Source of the DNA: an uncultured Erysipelotrichaceae bacterium
Lineage (GTDB): Bacteria; Bacillota_I; Bacilli_A; Erysipelotrichales; Erysipelotrichaceae
Assembly: GCA_902793635.1 (NCBI GenBank)
Contig: CADBEA010000021.1
Location: 1 to 38,449 of the forward strand
Direction of reading: 5' to 3'
Length of the DNA stretch: 38,449 nt
Made by a program: the position numbers and the translations under genes
Shown here: positions 15,874-24,002 of the stretch, in pieces
Layout: each line of letters opens with the position of its first letter
How positions within the stretch are numbered: position 1 is the stretch's first letter
Notes under the pieces: generated by a model
The model's database searches: none
What the model was told of the DNA's origin: nothing
The model's input: the letters and a program-made list of their open reading frames with translations, nothing else

Positions 15874-16404
15874 TCAGTCTTCGTCAACCTCGATCAGACC
15901 GTAGCCGCCGTTGGCTCTGCGGTAAACAACGCAGATCTGGCCGTTTTCCTCATCCTTGTAAATGAAGAAGTTGTGGCTCAGCAGTTCCATGTGCATGATG
16001 GCATCGTCAAGAGCCATTTCCTCAGCCGCGACACTCTTGGTGCGGACCGGGATGTCTCTGCCTTCGTCCTTCACTGCTTCTTCAATGAAGGCCTGTGCCA
16101 GATGCTCTCTGTGACGGCGTGACAGTCTTGTCTTCTGTCTTCTGATCTGGTCTTCCAGCTTATCGATGGCCAGATCCACGGCTGCGTAGAAGTCATCGTT
16201 GACGACTTCCGTACGCAGGAGGCCGATTTTCGTCGGAATTGTCACCTCGATTTTCTGTGAATCCGGATACACCCTGGCCACGACTCTGGCAATGGTGTCC
16301 GGGTCGATCAGCAGATACTTGTCCATGTTGGACAGTTTCTTCTCAATCTGCTCTCTCATCGAATCTGTAATTTCAACGTTTTTTCCAACAATCTCAAACC
16401 TCAT
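15874..16404 (-). CDS. hpf: Long-form ribosome hibernation-promoting factor
   Basis: A 176-residue protein with both halves of long HPF: the N-terminal S30AE domain (MRFEIVGKNVEITDSMREQI, residues 1-100) that binds the decoding channel of the 30S subunit, and the C-terminal dimerisation domain (about 120-176, KSVAAEEMALDDAIMHME and HNFFIYKDEENGQICVVYRR) that joins two 70S ribosomes into 100S dimers. It acts in stationary phase or stress. AGGAGG precedes the ATG. The upstream AT-rich region holds two copies of a 14-base repeat 27 bases apart. The gene stands alone between two terminators. Confidence 0.95.
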   Translation of the reverse strand: MRFEIVGKNVEITDSMREQIEKKLSNMDKYLLIDPDTIARVVARVYPDSQKIEVTIPTKIGLLRTEVVNDDFYAAVDLAIDKLEDQIRRQKTRLSRRHREHLAQAFIEEAVKDEGRDIPVRTKSVAAEEMALDDAIMHMELLSHNFFIYKDEENGQICVVYRRANGGYGLIEVDED

Positions 16405-16459
16405 AATGACCTCCTATTCTATATCGATCTATGGGTATACGGGAAAAACATCCGTTACG

Positions 16460-16500
16460 TATTCTTATGATTATCTGTCTTTGATATACTCCTATGATTA
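16460..16500. repeat. Two direct 14-base repeats upstream of hpf
   Basis: TATTCTTATGATTA (16460-16473) and TACTCCTATGATTA (16487-16500) share 12 of 14 bases and are offset by 27 bases, so the copies lie on nearly the same helix side only if the DNA is slightly bent. They may be regulator sites for hpf. Confidence 0.5.
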
Positions 16501-16522
16501 CCTATATTGTATCTCAATCCGC

Positions 16523-16549
16523 AAAAAAAGGCACTGATTTCAATGCCTT
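16523..16549 (-). terminator. Intrinsic terminator of the rimO-DUF2779 operon
   Basis: AAGGCA (minus, 16544-16549) pairs with TGCCTT (16528-16533), with further TTG/CAG pairing inside, followed by a run of T (16523-16529). It begins at the DUF2779 stop codon. Confidence 0.85.
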
Positions 16550-18012
16550 CATCGGGAAATCTCATACAGCCATTCCAGCACGACGGTCATCGCATAGGAA
16601 TCCATGCCGCAGTAGTCTTTCAATTCCTGCACGCGCGGATCACTGTCATCCAGTTCACCCGCTTCATCAAGACGGCGCCATTCAAAGACGGCATCCATGC
16701 CCTGCTGGATATCCAGATCCTGATAACCGGGATCGTCCATCATGGCCATGATCTTTTTCAGAGACCACTGACCGCGCATCCGCACGTCATAGACCATGCC
16801 GCTTTCAAACGGCAGCTGCAGGTCTTCCATGCGCTCGTTGACTGCCAGCAGTTCATCACGGTACTGCGGGAATGTCTCGGCCAGTTCATTGATACGGATC
16901 TTCTCCGCTCCTTCAGCATTGTAGGCCAGAACACTGCCCTCTTTGGGAATGTCGTTCAAAAGACTGCGAGCGAAATCCTCCCGCTGATCGTGAATGGAAA
17001 GATAGACTTTCTGATCAACGGTATGATCTTCATGAATAATATGAATCGAATATTCGAACAGCAGCACATCATATGGATGCATGCCCGGATACGGGGGAAT
17101 CGCATAACGCTCCCATTCGAAATCAATACAGGTGATCGGATACTTCAGCCGCTTCAGCCAGCTCTGCAAAGCCAGCTTGTCGCAGTAGAGACCGCCCTGC
17201 CGGTCAGCCATGATCTGCGCATACTGCTGCTTCGAGCCTTCGATGCGCTTTTCATCAGCGTCCTTCAGATAACTGATGCCTTCATTCTGCATCTCATAGC
17301 GATGCTGGGCACCGATCAGAGTCAGGATGGAATTGTCGTCCTGGATAGCTTCCTGCGGGAAGCATTCCTCATAGTAGCTGCATTTCTGACGACCGGTGCA
17401 GTGCTGGGTGCGGACCGGTGCCGGGATCTCATCAAAGCCCGCTTCCATTTCCGCCAGCAAAGGCTGGATGTTCTGCATCTTGGAACGGACCGCCTTGACG
17501 ACCGGTATGGTGGGATTGTTTTTGCCGTTATAAAAACTGTCACTGACAATAAACAGCTGATCGACATCCAGTTCATCCTGGCGGACATATTCGCTGTTGA
17601 GATGAACCACATACATGTTCTTCAGTTTGATATCCAGATGATCCAGGACCCATACCATACTGCAGTAAAACAGCATGTCGTTATGATGGGGATACAGACC
17701 GATGAACATGAAATACAGATCCCAGCCGTCTTCATTGCGGTGCAGAAAAGGCACCTTGACGCGCAGTCTGTCATATTCAAAACGGGCTTTGATCAGCCAG
17801 TCGTGATCTTCCATCGCGGCCAGGGCTTTGCCCGCATCGTCACCGATCGAACCGATAAACGGATCCGTGACGCCGAGCTTGCGCGCGACCAGTTCGGAAA
17901 CCTGCTCGTCCAGCCTGACAAACGGGCGGAACGGCTTTCTTTCAGCAAACTGATCGAGGCAGTAAAGCCGCCGGCAGCGCATATATTTTTTGACATCAGA
18001 GATATGAAACAT
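16549..18012 (-). CDS. DUF2779 protein: Cas4-like Fe-S module plus DEDD-type exonuclease-like domain
   Basis: A 487-residue protein in two parts. The N-terminal half resembles a PD-(D/E)XK/Cas4-like module with an Fe-S set of one early Cys (C13 in YMRCRRLYC) and three late ones (C205, C211, C217 in HCTGRQKCSYYEEC). The C-terminal half looks like a DnaQ-type 3'-5' exonuclease: CIDFE (D297, E299), VLAYNAEGAEK (362-371), YDV (D409) and YCGMDSYA (D471). This combination fits the DUF2779 family. A role in DNA or RNA processing is an inference. The ATG at 18012 is preferred to an upstream TTG (18048) because AAAGGA precedes it; this leaves 16 bases after rimO, so the two are cotranscribed. Confidence 0.82.
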   Translation of the reverse strand: MFHISDVKKYMRCRRLYCLDQFAERKPFRPFVRLDEQVSELVARKLGVTDPFIGSIGDDAGKALAAMEDHDWLIKARFEYDRLRVKVPFLHRNEDGWDLYFMFIGLYPHHNDMLFYCSMVWVLDHLDIKLKNMYVVHLNSEYVRQDELDVDQLFIVSDSFYNGKNNPTIPVVKAVRSKMQNIQPLLAEMEAGFDEIPAPVRTQHCTGRQKCSYYEECFPQEAIQDDNSILTLIGAQHRYEMQNEGISYLKDADEKRIEGSKQQYAQIMADRQGGLYCDKLALQSWLKRLKYPITCIDFEWERYAIPPYPGMHPYDVLLFEYSIHIIHEDHTVDQKVYLSIHDQREDFARSLLNDIPKEGSVLAYNAEGAEKIRINELAETFPQYRDELLAVNERMEDLQLPFESGMVYDVRMRGQWSLKKIMAMMDDPGYQDLDIQQGMDAVFEWRRLDEAGELDDSDPRVQELKDYCGMDSYAMTVVLEWLYEISR

Positions 18013-18028
18013 AGGTATTCCTTTCGGT

Positions 18029-19330
18029 TTATCCGATTTCTTCACCAATCAGATTGTGGCTGGCACTGCGGGTAATACGAACCATGACAAAATCGCCCGG
18101 TTTATAGTCCCCGTCACTGCGGAAGCGGACACAGCCGTCCACTTCATCCGGCGCATATAAAGCACTGCGGCCGATATACATTTCCGTCAGCTGATCATAC
18201 TTTTCGACCATGACCTCCTGAACGGAACCGATGTTTTCCTTCAGGCGCTCGGCGCTGATCTTCTCCTGCAGCATCATCACTTCTTCCAGACGGCGCTGTT
18301 TGACTTCCATCGGCACATCGTCTTCCTTGTCATAGGCCGGTGTGCCTTCTTCCTTTGAATAAGTAAAGGCACCGAGATGATCCCAGCCCGCTTCTTCGAT
18401 CATCGAAAGATTCAGCTGATGGTCTTCTTCCGTTTCGCCCGGGAAACCGCAGATCAGAGTTGTCCGCAATACGGCATCCGGCAGTTCTTCACGGATGCGG
18501 CGGCATCTGTCAAGGATCAGCTTACGGCTGCCGCGGCGGTTCATCGCCTTCAGGATCCGATCGCTGCCGTGCTGTACGGGAATATCAAAATACGGCAGGA
18601 CATGTACGCATTCCTTCATCGTTATGATCAGATCGTCGGGAATCTCATCCGGATACAGATAAAGAATTCTGATCCAGTGAATGCCGGCAATGGCGTTCAG
18701 TCTTTTCAGCAGTTCCGAGAGATGCAGTTTTCCATCCACATCATATCCATAGCGGGAACTGTCCTGGGCAATCAGATTGATTTCCTTCACACCCATTTCC
18801 ACCAGCCGCTCTGCTTCTCTTACAAGTTCGTCTTCATCAGCGGAACGCATCGGTCCGCGGATCAGCGGAATGGCGCAGTAACTGCATTTATTGTCGCAGC
18901 CGTCCGCGATCCTGAGGTAGGCCATCCATGGCTTACCGGAAAGCACACGCGGTGTCTTGCCGTAGGTATTGGCGATCTTCTCACCCAGCACTTCGGAAAG
19001 AATAACGCCGAGATTACGGTATTCATCGATGGCGATGAAGCGGTCCACTTCCGGCATTTCCTCTTCCAGCTGCGGCTTGTAACGCTGACTAAGGCAGCCC
19101 ATGACGATCAGTTTCTTCAGATTTCTTTCTTTCAGATCCGCGGTGTCGAGAATGGTTTCAATGGCTTCTGTCTTGGCGCTTTCAATAAAACCGCAGGTAT
19201 TGATGATAATGGCATCAGCCTGATCATAATCCCTGACGATTTCCTGATTGCTGGCGATCAGCAGCCCGAGAAGATTTTCCGTATCCACAAGATTCTTGGC
19301 ACAGCCAAGTGAAATAACACCGATTTTCAT
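18029..19330 (-). CDS. rimO: Ribosomal protein S12 methylthiotransferase RimO
   Basis: A 433-residue radical-SAM methylthiotransferase. The N-terminal UPF0004 domain carries C10, C46 and C79 for the auxiliary Fe-S cluster; the radical-SAM CxxxCxxC is at C145, C149 and C152 (GCDNKCSYCAIP), and a TRAM domain closes the C terminus (MYIGRSALYAPDEVDG onward). The MKIGVISLGCAKNLVDTE opening is diagnostic of RimO rather than MiaB. It adds a methylthio group to an aspartate of ribosomal protein S12. GGGAG precedes the start, and TATAAT about 40 bases upstream is a likely -10. It heads an operon with the DUF2779 gene. Confidence 0.96.
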   Translation of the reverse strand: MKIGVISLGCAKNLVDTENLLGLLIASNQEIVRDYDQADAIIINTCGFIESAKTEAIETILDTADLKERNLKKLIVMGCLSQRYKPQLEEEMPEVDRFIAIDEYRNLGVILSEVLGEKIANTYGKTPRVLSGKPWMAYLRIADGCDNKCSYCAIPLIRGPMRSADEDELVREAERLVEMGVKEINLIAQDSSRYGYDVDGKLHLSELLKRLNAIAGIHWIRILYLYPDEIPDDLIITMKECVHVLPYFDIPVQHGSDRILKAMNRRGSRKLILDRCRRIREELPDAVLRTTLICGFPGETEEDHQLNLSMIEEAGWDHLGAFTYSKEEGTPAYDKEDDVPMEVKQRRLEEVMMLQEKISAERLKENIGSVQEVMVEKYDQLTEMYIGRSALYAPDEVDGCVRFRSDGDYKPGDFVMVRITRSASHNLIGEEIG

Positions 19331-19392
19331 ATATAACTCCCGCCTGAATCAGACTTCATCTGAATTATACACTAAGCGTGCCTCATTTCATG

Positions 19393-19420
19393 AAAAAAGA
19401 GCTGTGCGGATGCACAGCTC
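19393..19420 (-). terminator. Intrinsic terminator of pepC
   Basis: GAGCTGTGC-ATCC-GCACAGCTC forms a perfect 9-bp stem (19412-19420 with 19399-19407), followed by TTTTTT (19393-19398). Confidence 0.95.
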
Positions 19421-19432
19421 CTTTGGTGTGCT

Positions 19433-20770
19433 TCAGTCAGCCAGGGTTCCGAACGGATCCCACGGTTCCAGAACAGTCGGTTCTTCCTCCAAAGCAGCGA
19501 GGGCTTTTTCGGAGAGATACTTCTTGTTGATGGCGATGACATACATGTATTTGTCAAACCAGGAATCACTGGCGGAATAGTAGCCCTTCTGGCCGTTCTT
19601 GTCACTCCAGGAATTCTCGATCTTCCATCTGGTAGGTTTGTCATCGACCAGATTGACACCGGTAATGACCATGGCGTGGTTCATGGCACTGTGGCGCATA
19701 TCCAGCTGCTCGGCCTTGGTCAGTTCCAGATGCATATCCAGGGTGCCTTCATAATCGAACAGGCCGTCATCCCAGAAACCGGATTCCCTGTCGCCGTCCT
19801 TGCCGCAGTCGCAGCCGAACCAGACAACTTCGCCGTCCTTCAGCTGTTTCAGGGTTGCTTCCTTGAATTCCTCGATCGGCAGGTTCAGCAGTTCGACACG
19901 GTTGCCGGCAACGACGTTGCCGAGATACTTGACAGTATACAGCTTGTGATACGGCTTATCGGCTGTCGGACCGTTGATGACGCTGACATAGTCGTCAACG
20001 TCAGTGCCGAGATACTTCTCATAGAATTCCAGCGGTGTGATGTTGTATTCGGCGTGGTGCTTTTCGTCCTTGTCATAGTATTCGAATGTGAAGGACTTCG
20101 GCGGCAGGCCGAAACAGGAAGCGATCAGTCCGTAGATCTCTTTCAGCGCTTCTTTCTTCAGACCGGCAATGTCCCCTTTTCTGCCTTCGGCAGAGGCTTT
20201 TCTCGCATCAGCCGCGAATCTGCGCAGACGCTGGTTGAGGATGCCGTTCATGGTTCTGGTGTGGGAAGACTGGTAGGTTTCCGGCATGGCTGTCTTTGGG
20301 CAGATGCCGTATTTTTTGATCAGACTTGCCAGCATGTTCCACTGACCGCCGTCGCCGACTGCCCAGTCGAGCAGGAATCTGTTTTCCGGCGAACCAACCG
20401 GATTGTCGATTTCCTGAAGAACGCATTCCATGAACCAGTTGGCTTTTTCGAGTTTGTCATAGAATGCCACGAAGTTCTGGGACAGTTCAAATTCCTTGAT
20501 ATCGAACTTTTTGCCGATTGTCTCGCGCATAACGTTGAGCGCCGAGAAAATCCAGCAGCGGCCCGATGCCATCTGATTGGTGGCGGACATGGTTTTGATG
20601 TCAATGCTGAAGATAAAGGGATTGGCAGCCTCTGCTTCAAAAACACGGCTGATCATATTCAGATCGTTCTTGGTCAGCGCGTTTCTGACAACTCTGGCTT
20701 TCTCATCCTTCACATACGCTTCGCGCAGTGCTTCGATCTCAGCCGTCGTGATCGGTTCCATTTTTGTCAT
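19433..20770 (-). CDS. pepC: Aminopeptidase C (bleomycin hydrolase family, C1B)
   Basis: A 445-residue papain-fold cysteine aminopeptidase that forms hexamers in the cytosol and trims amino acids from peptides. The catalytic triad is C72 (NQMASGRCWIFSALN), H365 (SAMNHAMVITGVN) and N386 (KIENSWSDKNG). The C-terminal arm WDPFGTLAD, which blocks the cleft to enforce aminopeptidase action, is intact. The start at 20770 is preferred over the longer frame because AGAGGT lies six bases before this ATG and the upstream residues do not look like PepC. A promoter-like TTGTTT-17-TAGAGT lies upstream. It is a single-gene unit with a strong terminator. Confidence 0.95.
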   Translation of the reverse strand: MTKMEPITTAEIEALREAYVKDEKARVVRNALTKNDLNMISRVFEAEAANPFIFSIDIKTMSATNQMASGRCWIFSALNVMRETIGKKFDIKEFELSQNFVAFYDKLEKANWFMECVLQEIDNPVGSPENRFLLDWAVGDGGQWNMLASLIKKYGICPKTAMPETYQSSHTRTMNGILNQRLRRFAADARKASAEGRKGDIAGLKKEALKEIYGLIASCFGLPPKSFTFEYYDKDEKHHAEYNITPLEFYEKYLGTDVDDYVSVINGPTADKPYHKLYTVKYLGNVVAGNRVELLNLPIEEFKEATLKQLKDGEVVWFGCDCGKDGDRESGFWDDGLFDYEGTLDMHLELTKAEQLDMRHSAMNHAMVITGVNLVDDKPTRWKIENSWSDKNGQKGYYSASDSWFDKYMYVIAINKKYLSEKALAALEEEPTVLEPWDPFGTLAD

Positions 20771-20860
20771 AGAGATACCTCTTTTCTTAAAAAATACTCT
20801 ACAACAACTTCCCTTCCAAAACAATTTGAATCATCTCTGTACAGTGCGAAGACAGGCCGC

Positions 20861-21268
20861 TTATGCCACAATTGCCATGGCTGCCGCATGGATCATCTCC
20901 TGCATGCGTCTTCTGCTCAGTCCGTATATTTCTGCGAGATTAGCCAGCGGGATCCGTTCGCTCCAGGCTAACAGCAGCAAAATCTTCTGGCTGTCATACG
21001 GCAGTTTATTCATATCACTGCGGACGGCCTGAATCAGCGTGTTGCACGCCTTCAGTTCTTCTGTCAGTTTCTCCTTCCGCATCATTTTTCCGATGATTTC
21101 ATCCTCTTTGAAACAGTGTCTGCCTTGCGCCACATGGACAATGCCGGATCCGGACAGACAGGGATTCTGCAGGCGCTGCAGTTCTTCACGGATCTCTTCC
21201 GCCCGCTTCAAAGTCGCGTGATATCGGCGCCAGCGGTGTCTGATTGTTCTGATTTCTCTGCTATTCAC
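20861..21268 (-). CDS. Small HTH protein, second of a tandem pair
   Basis: A 135-residue basic, helical protein with a C-terminal helix-turn-helix (IPLANLAEIYGLSRRRMQEM) like sigma region 4 or phage late-gene activators. The likely start is GTG at 21268, which overlaps the upstream gene's TAG stop (GTGAATAG), so it is probably made by reinitiation; no strong ribosome site is seen. The longer frame start at 21364 would run out of frame through most of the upstream gene's end and is rejected. The precise function is unknown. Partner with the gene at 21261-21566. No terminator is obvious between it and pepC, about 90 bases downstream. Confidence 0.65.
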   Translation of the reverse strand: MNSREIRTIRHRWRRYHATLKRAEEIREELQRLQNPCLSGSGIVHVAQGRHCFKEDEIIGKMMRKEKLTEELKACNTLIQAVRSDMNKLPYDSQKILLLLAWSERIPLANLAEIYGLSRRRMQEMIHAAAMAIVA

Positions 21269-21566
21269 CGCTGAAATCCGTCCATGTATGCAGTCGGCGC
21301 TGCAGGGTGCGCAGCGGAATGCCACAGAGCTCGGCCATCTCCTTCTGGGAAATGTGATCGACATACATGCCGCTGACGATGCGGCGGGCGGACAGGCCGA
21401 AACGCTCTTCGATTTTCTGCAGGGCCCTTTCCACCGTCTTCACATTCTCCGCGATCATTTCTTCGGTTCCTTCACAGCCGGATCGGCTGCCCTTCTCCCG
21501 CAGCCATTTCTTCTGGGCGTGGTAGCCGCGGCAGAGATTTTTAAATTCCATTCGTTCTTTTTCCAT
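21261..21566 (-). CDS. Small HTH protein, first of a tandem pair
   Basis: A 101-residue charged protein, helical throughout, ending in a helix-turn-helix (ISQKEMAELCGIPLRTLQRR). The middle resembles the sigma-like helices of ArpU-type phage regulators. The ATG has GGAGGG six bases upstream. It overlaps the next small HTH gene by eight bases, and the two probably act together as a regulator or an unrecognised two-part sigma-like factor. I know no named family. Not prophage: neighbours are housekeeping genes (pepC, purC). Confidence 0.7.
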   Translation of the reverse strand: MEKERMEFKNLCRGYHAQKKWLREKGSRSGCEGTEEMIAENVKTVERALQKIEERFGLSARRIVSGMYVDHISQKEMAELCGIPLRTLQRRLHTWTDFSGE

Positions 21567-21613
21567 AGAGTCCCTCCACCAGTTTTATTGCGCTTTGCAA
21601 GGACAATTCCATG

Positions 21614-21639
21614 AAAAAAACCGGATTTCATTCCGGTTT
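21614..21639 (-). terminator. Intrinsic terminator of purC
   Basis: AAACCGGA (minus, 21632-21639) pairs with TCCGGTTT (21618-21625), followed by T (21614-21620). The stem begins at the last base of the purC stop codon. Confidence 0.9.
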
Positions 21640-22508
21640 CAGAGTTCTTTGCCTGTGAGCAGGAAGTAAGCTTCCTTGTATTTGGCAATTGTCTTGTCGA
21701 TGACATCCTGCGGCAGGTTGTAGTCGCTTTCCGGATTGGCCTTGAGCCAGTCACGGACGAACTGCTTGTCAAACGACGGCTGGGAATGACCCGGTTCATA
21801 GCCTTCCAGCGGCCAGAAGCGGCTGGAGTCCGGTGTCAGGACTTCGTCACCGAGAACCAGTTCACCGTTTTCGTCCAGTCCGAATTCAAATTTTGTATCA
21901 GCAATGATGATGCCTCTGCTTAAAGCATAGTCAGCACACTTGCGGTAAAGAGCCAGTGTCGCATCACGCAGTTTTTCGGCCAGTTCCTGACCCCTGCCCG
22001 GGAACTGCTTTTCCAGTACTTCGATGGATCTTTCAAAAGAAATGTTTTCGTCGTGGTCGCCGATCTCCGCCTTGGTGCTCGGTGTGTAGATGGCTTCCGG
22101 CAGTTTGTCACAGTTTCTCAGTCCTTCCGGCAGTCTGATACCGCAGACGGTGCCGTCTTTTTCGTAGCTGGTCCAGCCGCTGCCGGTGATATAACCCCGG
22201 ACGATGCATTCGATCGGCAGCATCTCCAGTTTTGTGCACAGCATCGAACGGCCGGCAAATCTTTCGTTGCGGAAGAATTCCGGCATGTCGTTGACATCGG
22301 TGATGATCATATGGTTCCGGATGATGTCTTTCGTCAGTTCAAACCAGAAGCGGGACATCTGAGTCAGAACTTTTCCTTTATCCGTAACAGTGTTTTTCAG
22401 AATGACGTCGAATGCCGAGATACGGTCGGTTGCGACCATAATCAGCGCATCGCCGGTGTCATAGATCTCACGTACTTTGCCTTCTTTAACAGGTGTGTAT
22501 TCCATCAT
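21639..22508 (-). CDS. purC: SAICAR synthetase
   Basis: A 289-residue phosphoribosylaminoimidazole-succinocarboxamide synthase, which joins CAIR and aspartate with ATP in de novo purine synthesis. Visible landmarks are KEGKVREIYDTGD near the N terminus, ATDRISAFDVIL, the RGYITGSGWTSY signature (ECIVRGYITGSGW), IIIADTKFEFG and LGDEVLTPDSSRFW. Three candidate ATGs lie close together; 22508 is chosen because GGAGG lies eight bases before it. It is not clustered with other pur genes. An extended -10 promoter is at 22536-22544. Confidence 0.95.
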   Translation of the reverse strand: MMEYTPVKEGKVREIYDTGDALIMVATDRISAFDVILKNTVTDKGKVLTQMSRFWFELTKDIIRNHMIITDVNDMPEFFRNERFAGRSMLCTKLEMLPIECIVRGYITGSGWTSYEKDGTVCGIRLPEGLRNCDKLPEAIYTPSTKAEIGDHDENISFERSIEVLEKQFPGRGQELAEKLRDATLALYRKCADYALSRGIIIADTKFEFGLDENGELVLGDEVLTPDSSRFWPLEGYEPGHSQPSFDKQFVRDWLKANPESDYNLPQDVIDKTIAKYKEAYFLLTGKEL

Positions 22509-22535
22509 TTTCATGACCTCCATTCAGCCACAGAC

Positions 22536-22544
22536 AGTATAGCA
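22536..22544 (-). promoter_or_regulatory. Extended -10 promoter of purC
   Basis: The minus strand reads TGC followed by TATACT, an extended -10 element, 27 bases before the purC ATG. No clear -35 is seen. Confidence 0.6.
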
Positions 22545-22549
22545 GAATA

Positions 22550-22582
22550 TCAAAAAAGAAAAAGAAACATTTCTGTTTCTTT
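22550..22582 (-). terminator. Intrinsic terminator after the 22583-23065 gene
   Basis: AAAGAAAC-AGAAAT-GTTTCTTT forms an 8-bp stem (22575-22582 with 22561-22568), followed by TTCTTTTTTG. Confidence 0.85.
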
Positions 22583-23065
22583 TCAGTGATAAACGGTCTG
22601 TGACGTGATTGAGTCTATATCAACGTAATACTCGTCCAGATTATCAGGATTGATATAAACGCGGATCTCATCACTGTTCAGACTGGCGGATGGATCTTCC
22701 ATCAGATCGCCGCTGCGGAAATTATGACTGATACCGGTATCGGGATCCTGAAAAACACACTCGATCACATACGGATTGACACCGTTGATCGTCACGCTGT
22801 AATTGCGGCTGATATTGACAATGCGGGCCAGCACATAGTGGCCGGCGGCCTTTACCGACTCAGCTGTTTTGCGGCGGGTGTACCAGACATACAGCAGCGC
22901 CAGACCGACGCCAAGAAGAACCGCGCCGACAGCACCGAAAGCATAAAAGAATAACGCATCAACCGCCCGAAGACCGATGCCGATCGGCAGGAATATACAG
23001 CCTATACCCGTCAGGATCGCACCGGCAAGCAGGAACGCGGACGGAGCAGAACGAACTTTTCTCAT
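22583..23065 (-). CDS. Two-helix membrane protein, unknown function
   Basis: A 160-residue protein with two N-terminal transmembrane helices (around 11-30 and 37-62) and a cytoplasmic or external beta-rich domain (about 75-160) containing VIECVFQDPDTG and RVYINPDNLDEYYVD. The VYINPDNLDEYYVD stretch resembles the DUF3592-type pattern in which a value is set by strands following two helices, but I would not assign it firmly. It lies 11 bases after the small gene at 23077-23211, forming a two-gene unit with a terminator. Confidence 0.7.
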   Translation of the reverse strand: MRKVRSAPSAFLLAGAILTGIGCIFLPIGIGLRAVDALFFYAFGAVGAVLLGVGLALLYVWYTRRKTAESVKAAGHYVLARIVNISRNYSVTINGVNPYVIECVFQDPDTGISHNFRSGDLMEDPSASLNSDEIRVYINPDNLDEYYVDIDSITSQTVYH

Positions 23066-23076
23066 TTCTTTTCACC

Positions 23077-23211
23077 TCAGATAATATTGAAATACATCAG
23101 TACAACTGCAGCGATGGCAGCCAGGATCAGGAATTTGACCAGTCCCCAGAGTTTCTTGATGATGCCCAGAATCAGGAATATCGCCAGAGCTGCGAGAATA
23201 TATGTCTTCAT
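23077..23211 (-). CDS. 44-residue membrane peptide
   Basis: The start at 23211 (MKTYILAALAIF) is supported by GGAAGGGAG six bases before the ATG, and a consensus TATAAT lies at 23270-23275. The product is almost entirely hydrophobic: one helix, a KKLW turn and a second helix ending in YFNII. Such small proteins can be transporter or sensor subunits or toxins, but nothing here says which. It leads a two-gene unit with the membrane protein at 22583-23065. It is too short for firm homology. Confidence 0.6.
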   Translation of the reverse strand: MKTYILAALAIFLILGIIKKLWGLVKFLILAAIAAVVLMYFNII

Positions 23212-23296
23212 TCTTTTCTCCCTTCCGTGCCGGATCAGTTTCTCCGACACTTTCTGCCTGATGCATACTATTATACTAGTTTCGCTTCCAAAAGGA

Positions 23297-23328
23297 GAAA
23301 AAGAAAACAGCCTGATCACTCAGACTGT
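23297..23328 (-). terminator. Intrinsic terminator after tRNA-Leu
   Basis: ACAGTCTGA-GTGA-TCAGGCTGT (23320-23328 with 23307-23315, one G-T pair) is followed by TTTCTTTTTC on the minus strand, six bases after the encoded CCA. Confidence 0.85.
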
Positions 23329-23333
23329 CTTTA

Positions 23334-23418
23334 TGGTGCGGATAACAGGAGTTGAACCTGCACGGGTCTCCCCACATGAACCTGAATCATGCGCGTCTGC
23401 CAATTCCGCCATATCCGC
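23334..23418 (-). tRNA. tRNA-Leu (CAG)
   Basis: The minus strand folds into a class II tRNA of 85 bases with an encoded CCA end. The acceptor stem is GCGGATA/TATCCGC; the D arm contains GGCAGACGCGC; the anticodon stem CATGA/TCATG encloses TTCAGGT, giving anticodon CAG. A variable arm is present and the T loop reads TTCAACT. It reads the CUG codon. A TATATT at 23431-23436 could be its -10 box. Confidence 0.95.
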
Positions 23419-23456
23419 GTTGCATGAATCAATATACACCATTCTTTCAAAAAAAT

Positions 23457-24002
23457 CTACATAAATTTTTGAATTATTTTTCGGGCGTACTGATCACGTT
23501 CTTCGTCCCACCCGATCATGGGATTGGTATGCACCAGATAATCCCGCAGATGCGTCATCAGAATGTCATCGAAAATGATGAAGCCGGTAAAGTCCGGATG
23601 TTCGAGAAGATAGTCCATGATCAGTTCTTCCCGCGGTCCGTCCACTTCCAGTGAGGTCGTATCGGAAAAAACGACATGATCCTGCAGACCGCCTTCGCGC
23701 AGATATTCCATGCAGTAATCCAGGCCGCCGAAGCGCCAGGAAGAAGAAATCACGATCGAGACAGGAAAGTCTTTTACGAAACGGTTGAGACGCGCGATGC
23801 AGGGACGGCTGAAGAATTCAAATTTGCCGTCATTCTGAATACGTTCGTATTCTTCCTCATCCGGTGTGACGAAGACATTGACAACACCGTCAAAATCGAG
23901 AAACATGTAGATTTTCTGCAGACCGGCATTGCGGTTGTGGATCATGATCGAATTGATATGCTTATGATCCAGAAGCCACTGCGCCTCGGTTTTTCTTTCC
24001 AT
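23457..24002 (-). CDS. HAD-like phosphatase (Swiss-army-knife type)
   Basis: A 181-residue soluble protein with HAD motifs: MFLDFDGVVN (nucleophile D36, D38), ISSSWR (motif II Ser region), and FIIFDDI (motif IV acids). The short cap and SSSWR motif resemble HAD domains of the 'Swiss army knife RNA repair' type and other small phosphatases. The substrate is unknown. It starts 41 bases inside the end of the P-type ATPase gene, with AAAGGAG before the ATG, so it is in the same operon. No terminator is clear after it; tRNA-Leu follows 38 bases later, and the HAD transcript may run into the tRNA. Confidence 0.75.
   Translation of the reverse strand: MERKTEAQWLLDHKHINSIMIHNRNAGLQKIYMFLDFDGVVNVFVTPDEEEYERIQNDGKFEFFSRPCIARLNRFVKDFPVSIVISSSWRFGGLDYCMEYLREGGLQDHVVFSDTTSLEVDGPREELIMDYLLEHPDFTGFIIFDDILMTHLRDYLVHTNPMIGWDEERDQYARKIIQKFM

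Noticed and set aside
16507..18075. A 522-codon plus-strand frame opposite the DUF2779 gene
   Set aside because: Antisense shadow; no ribosome site or domain, and it overlaps the terminator.
20861..21364. Longer start of the second small HTH gene at 21364
   Set aside because: It would overlap the first HTH gene by about 100 bases out of frame. The GTG at 21268, within the upstream stop, is more likely.
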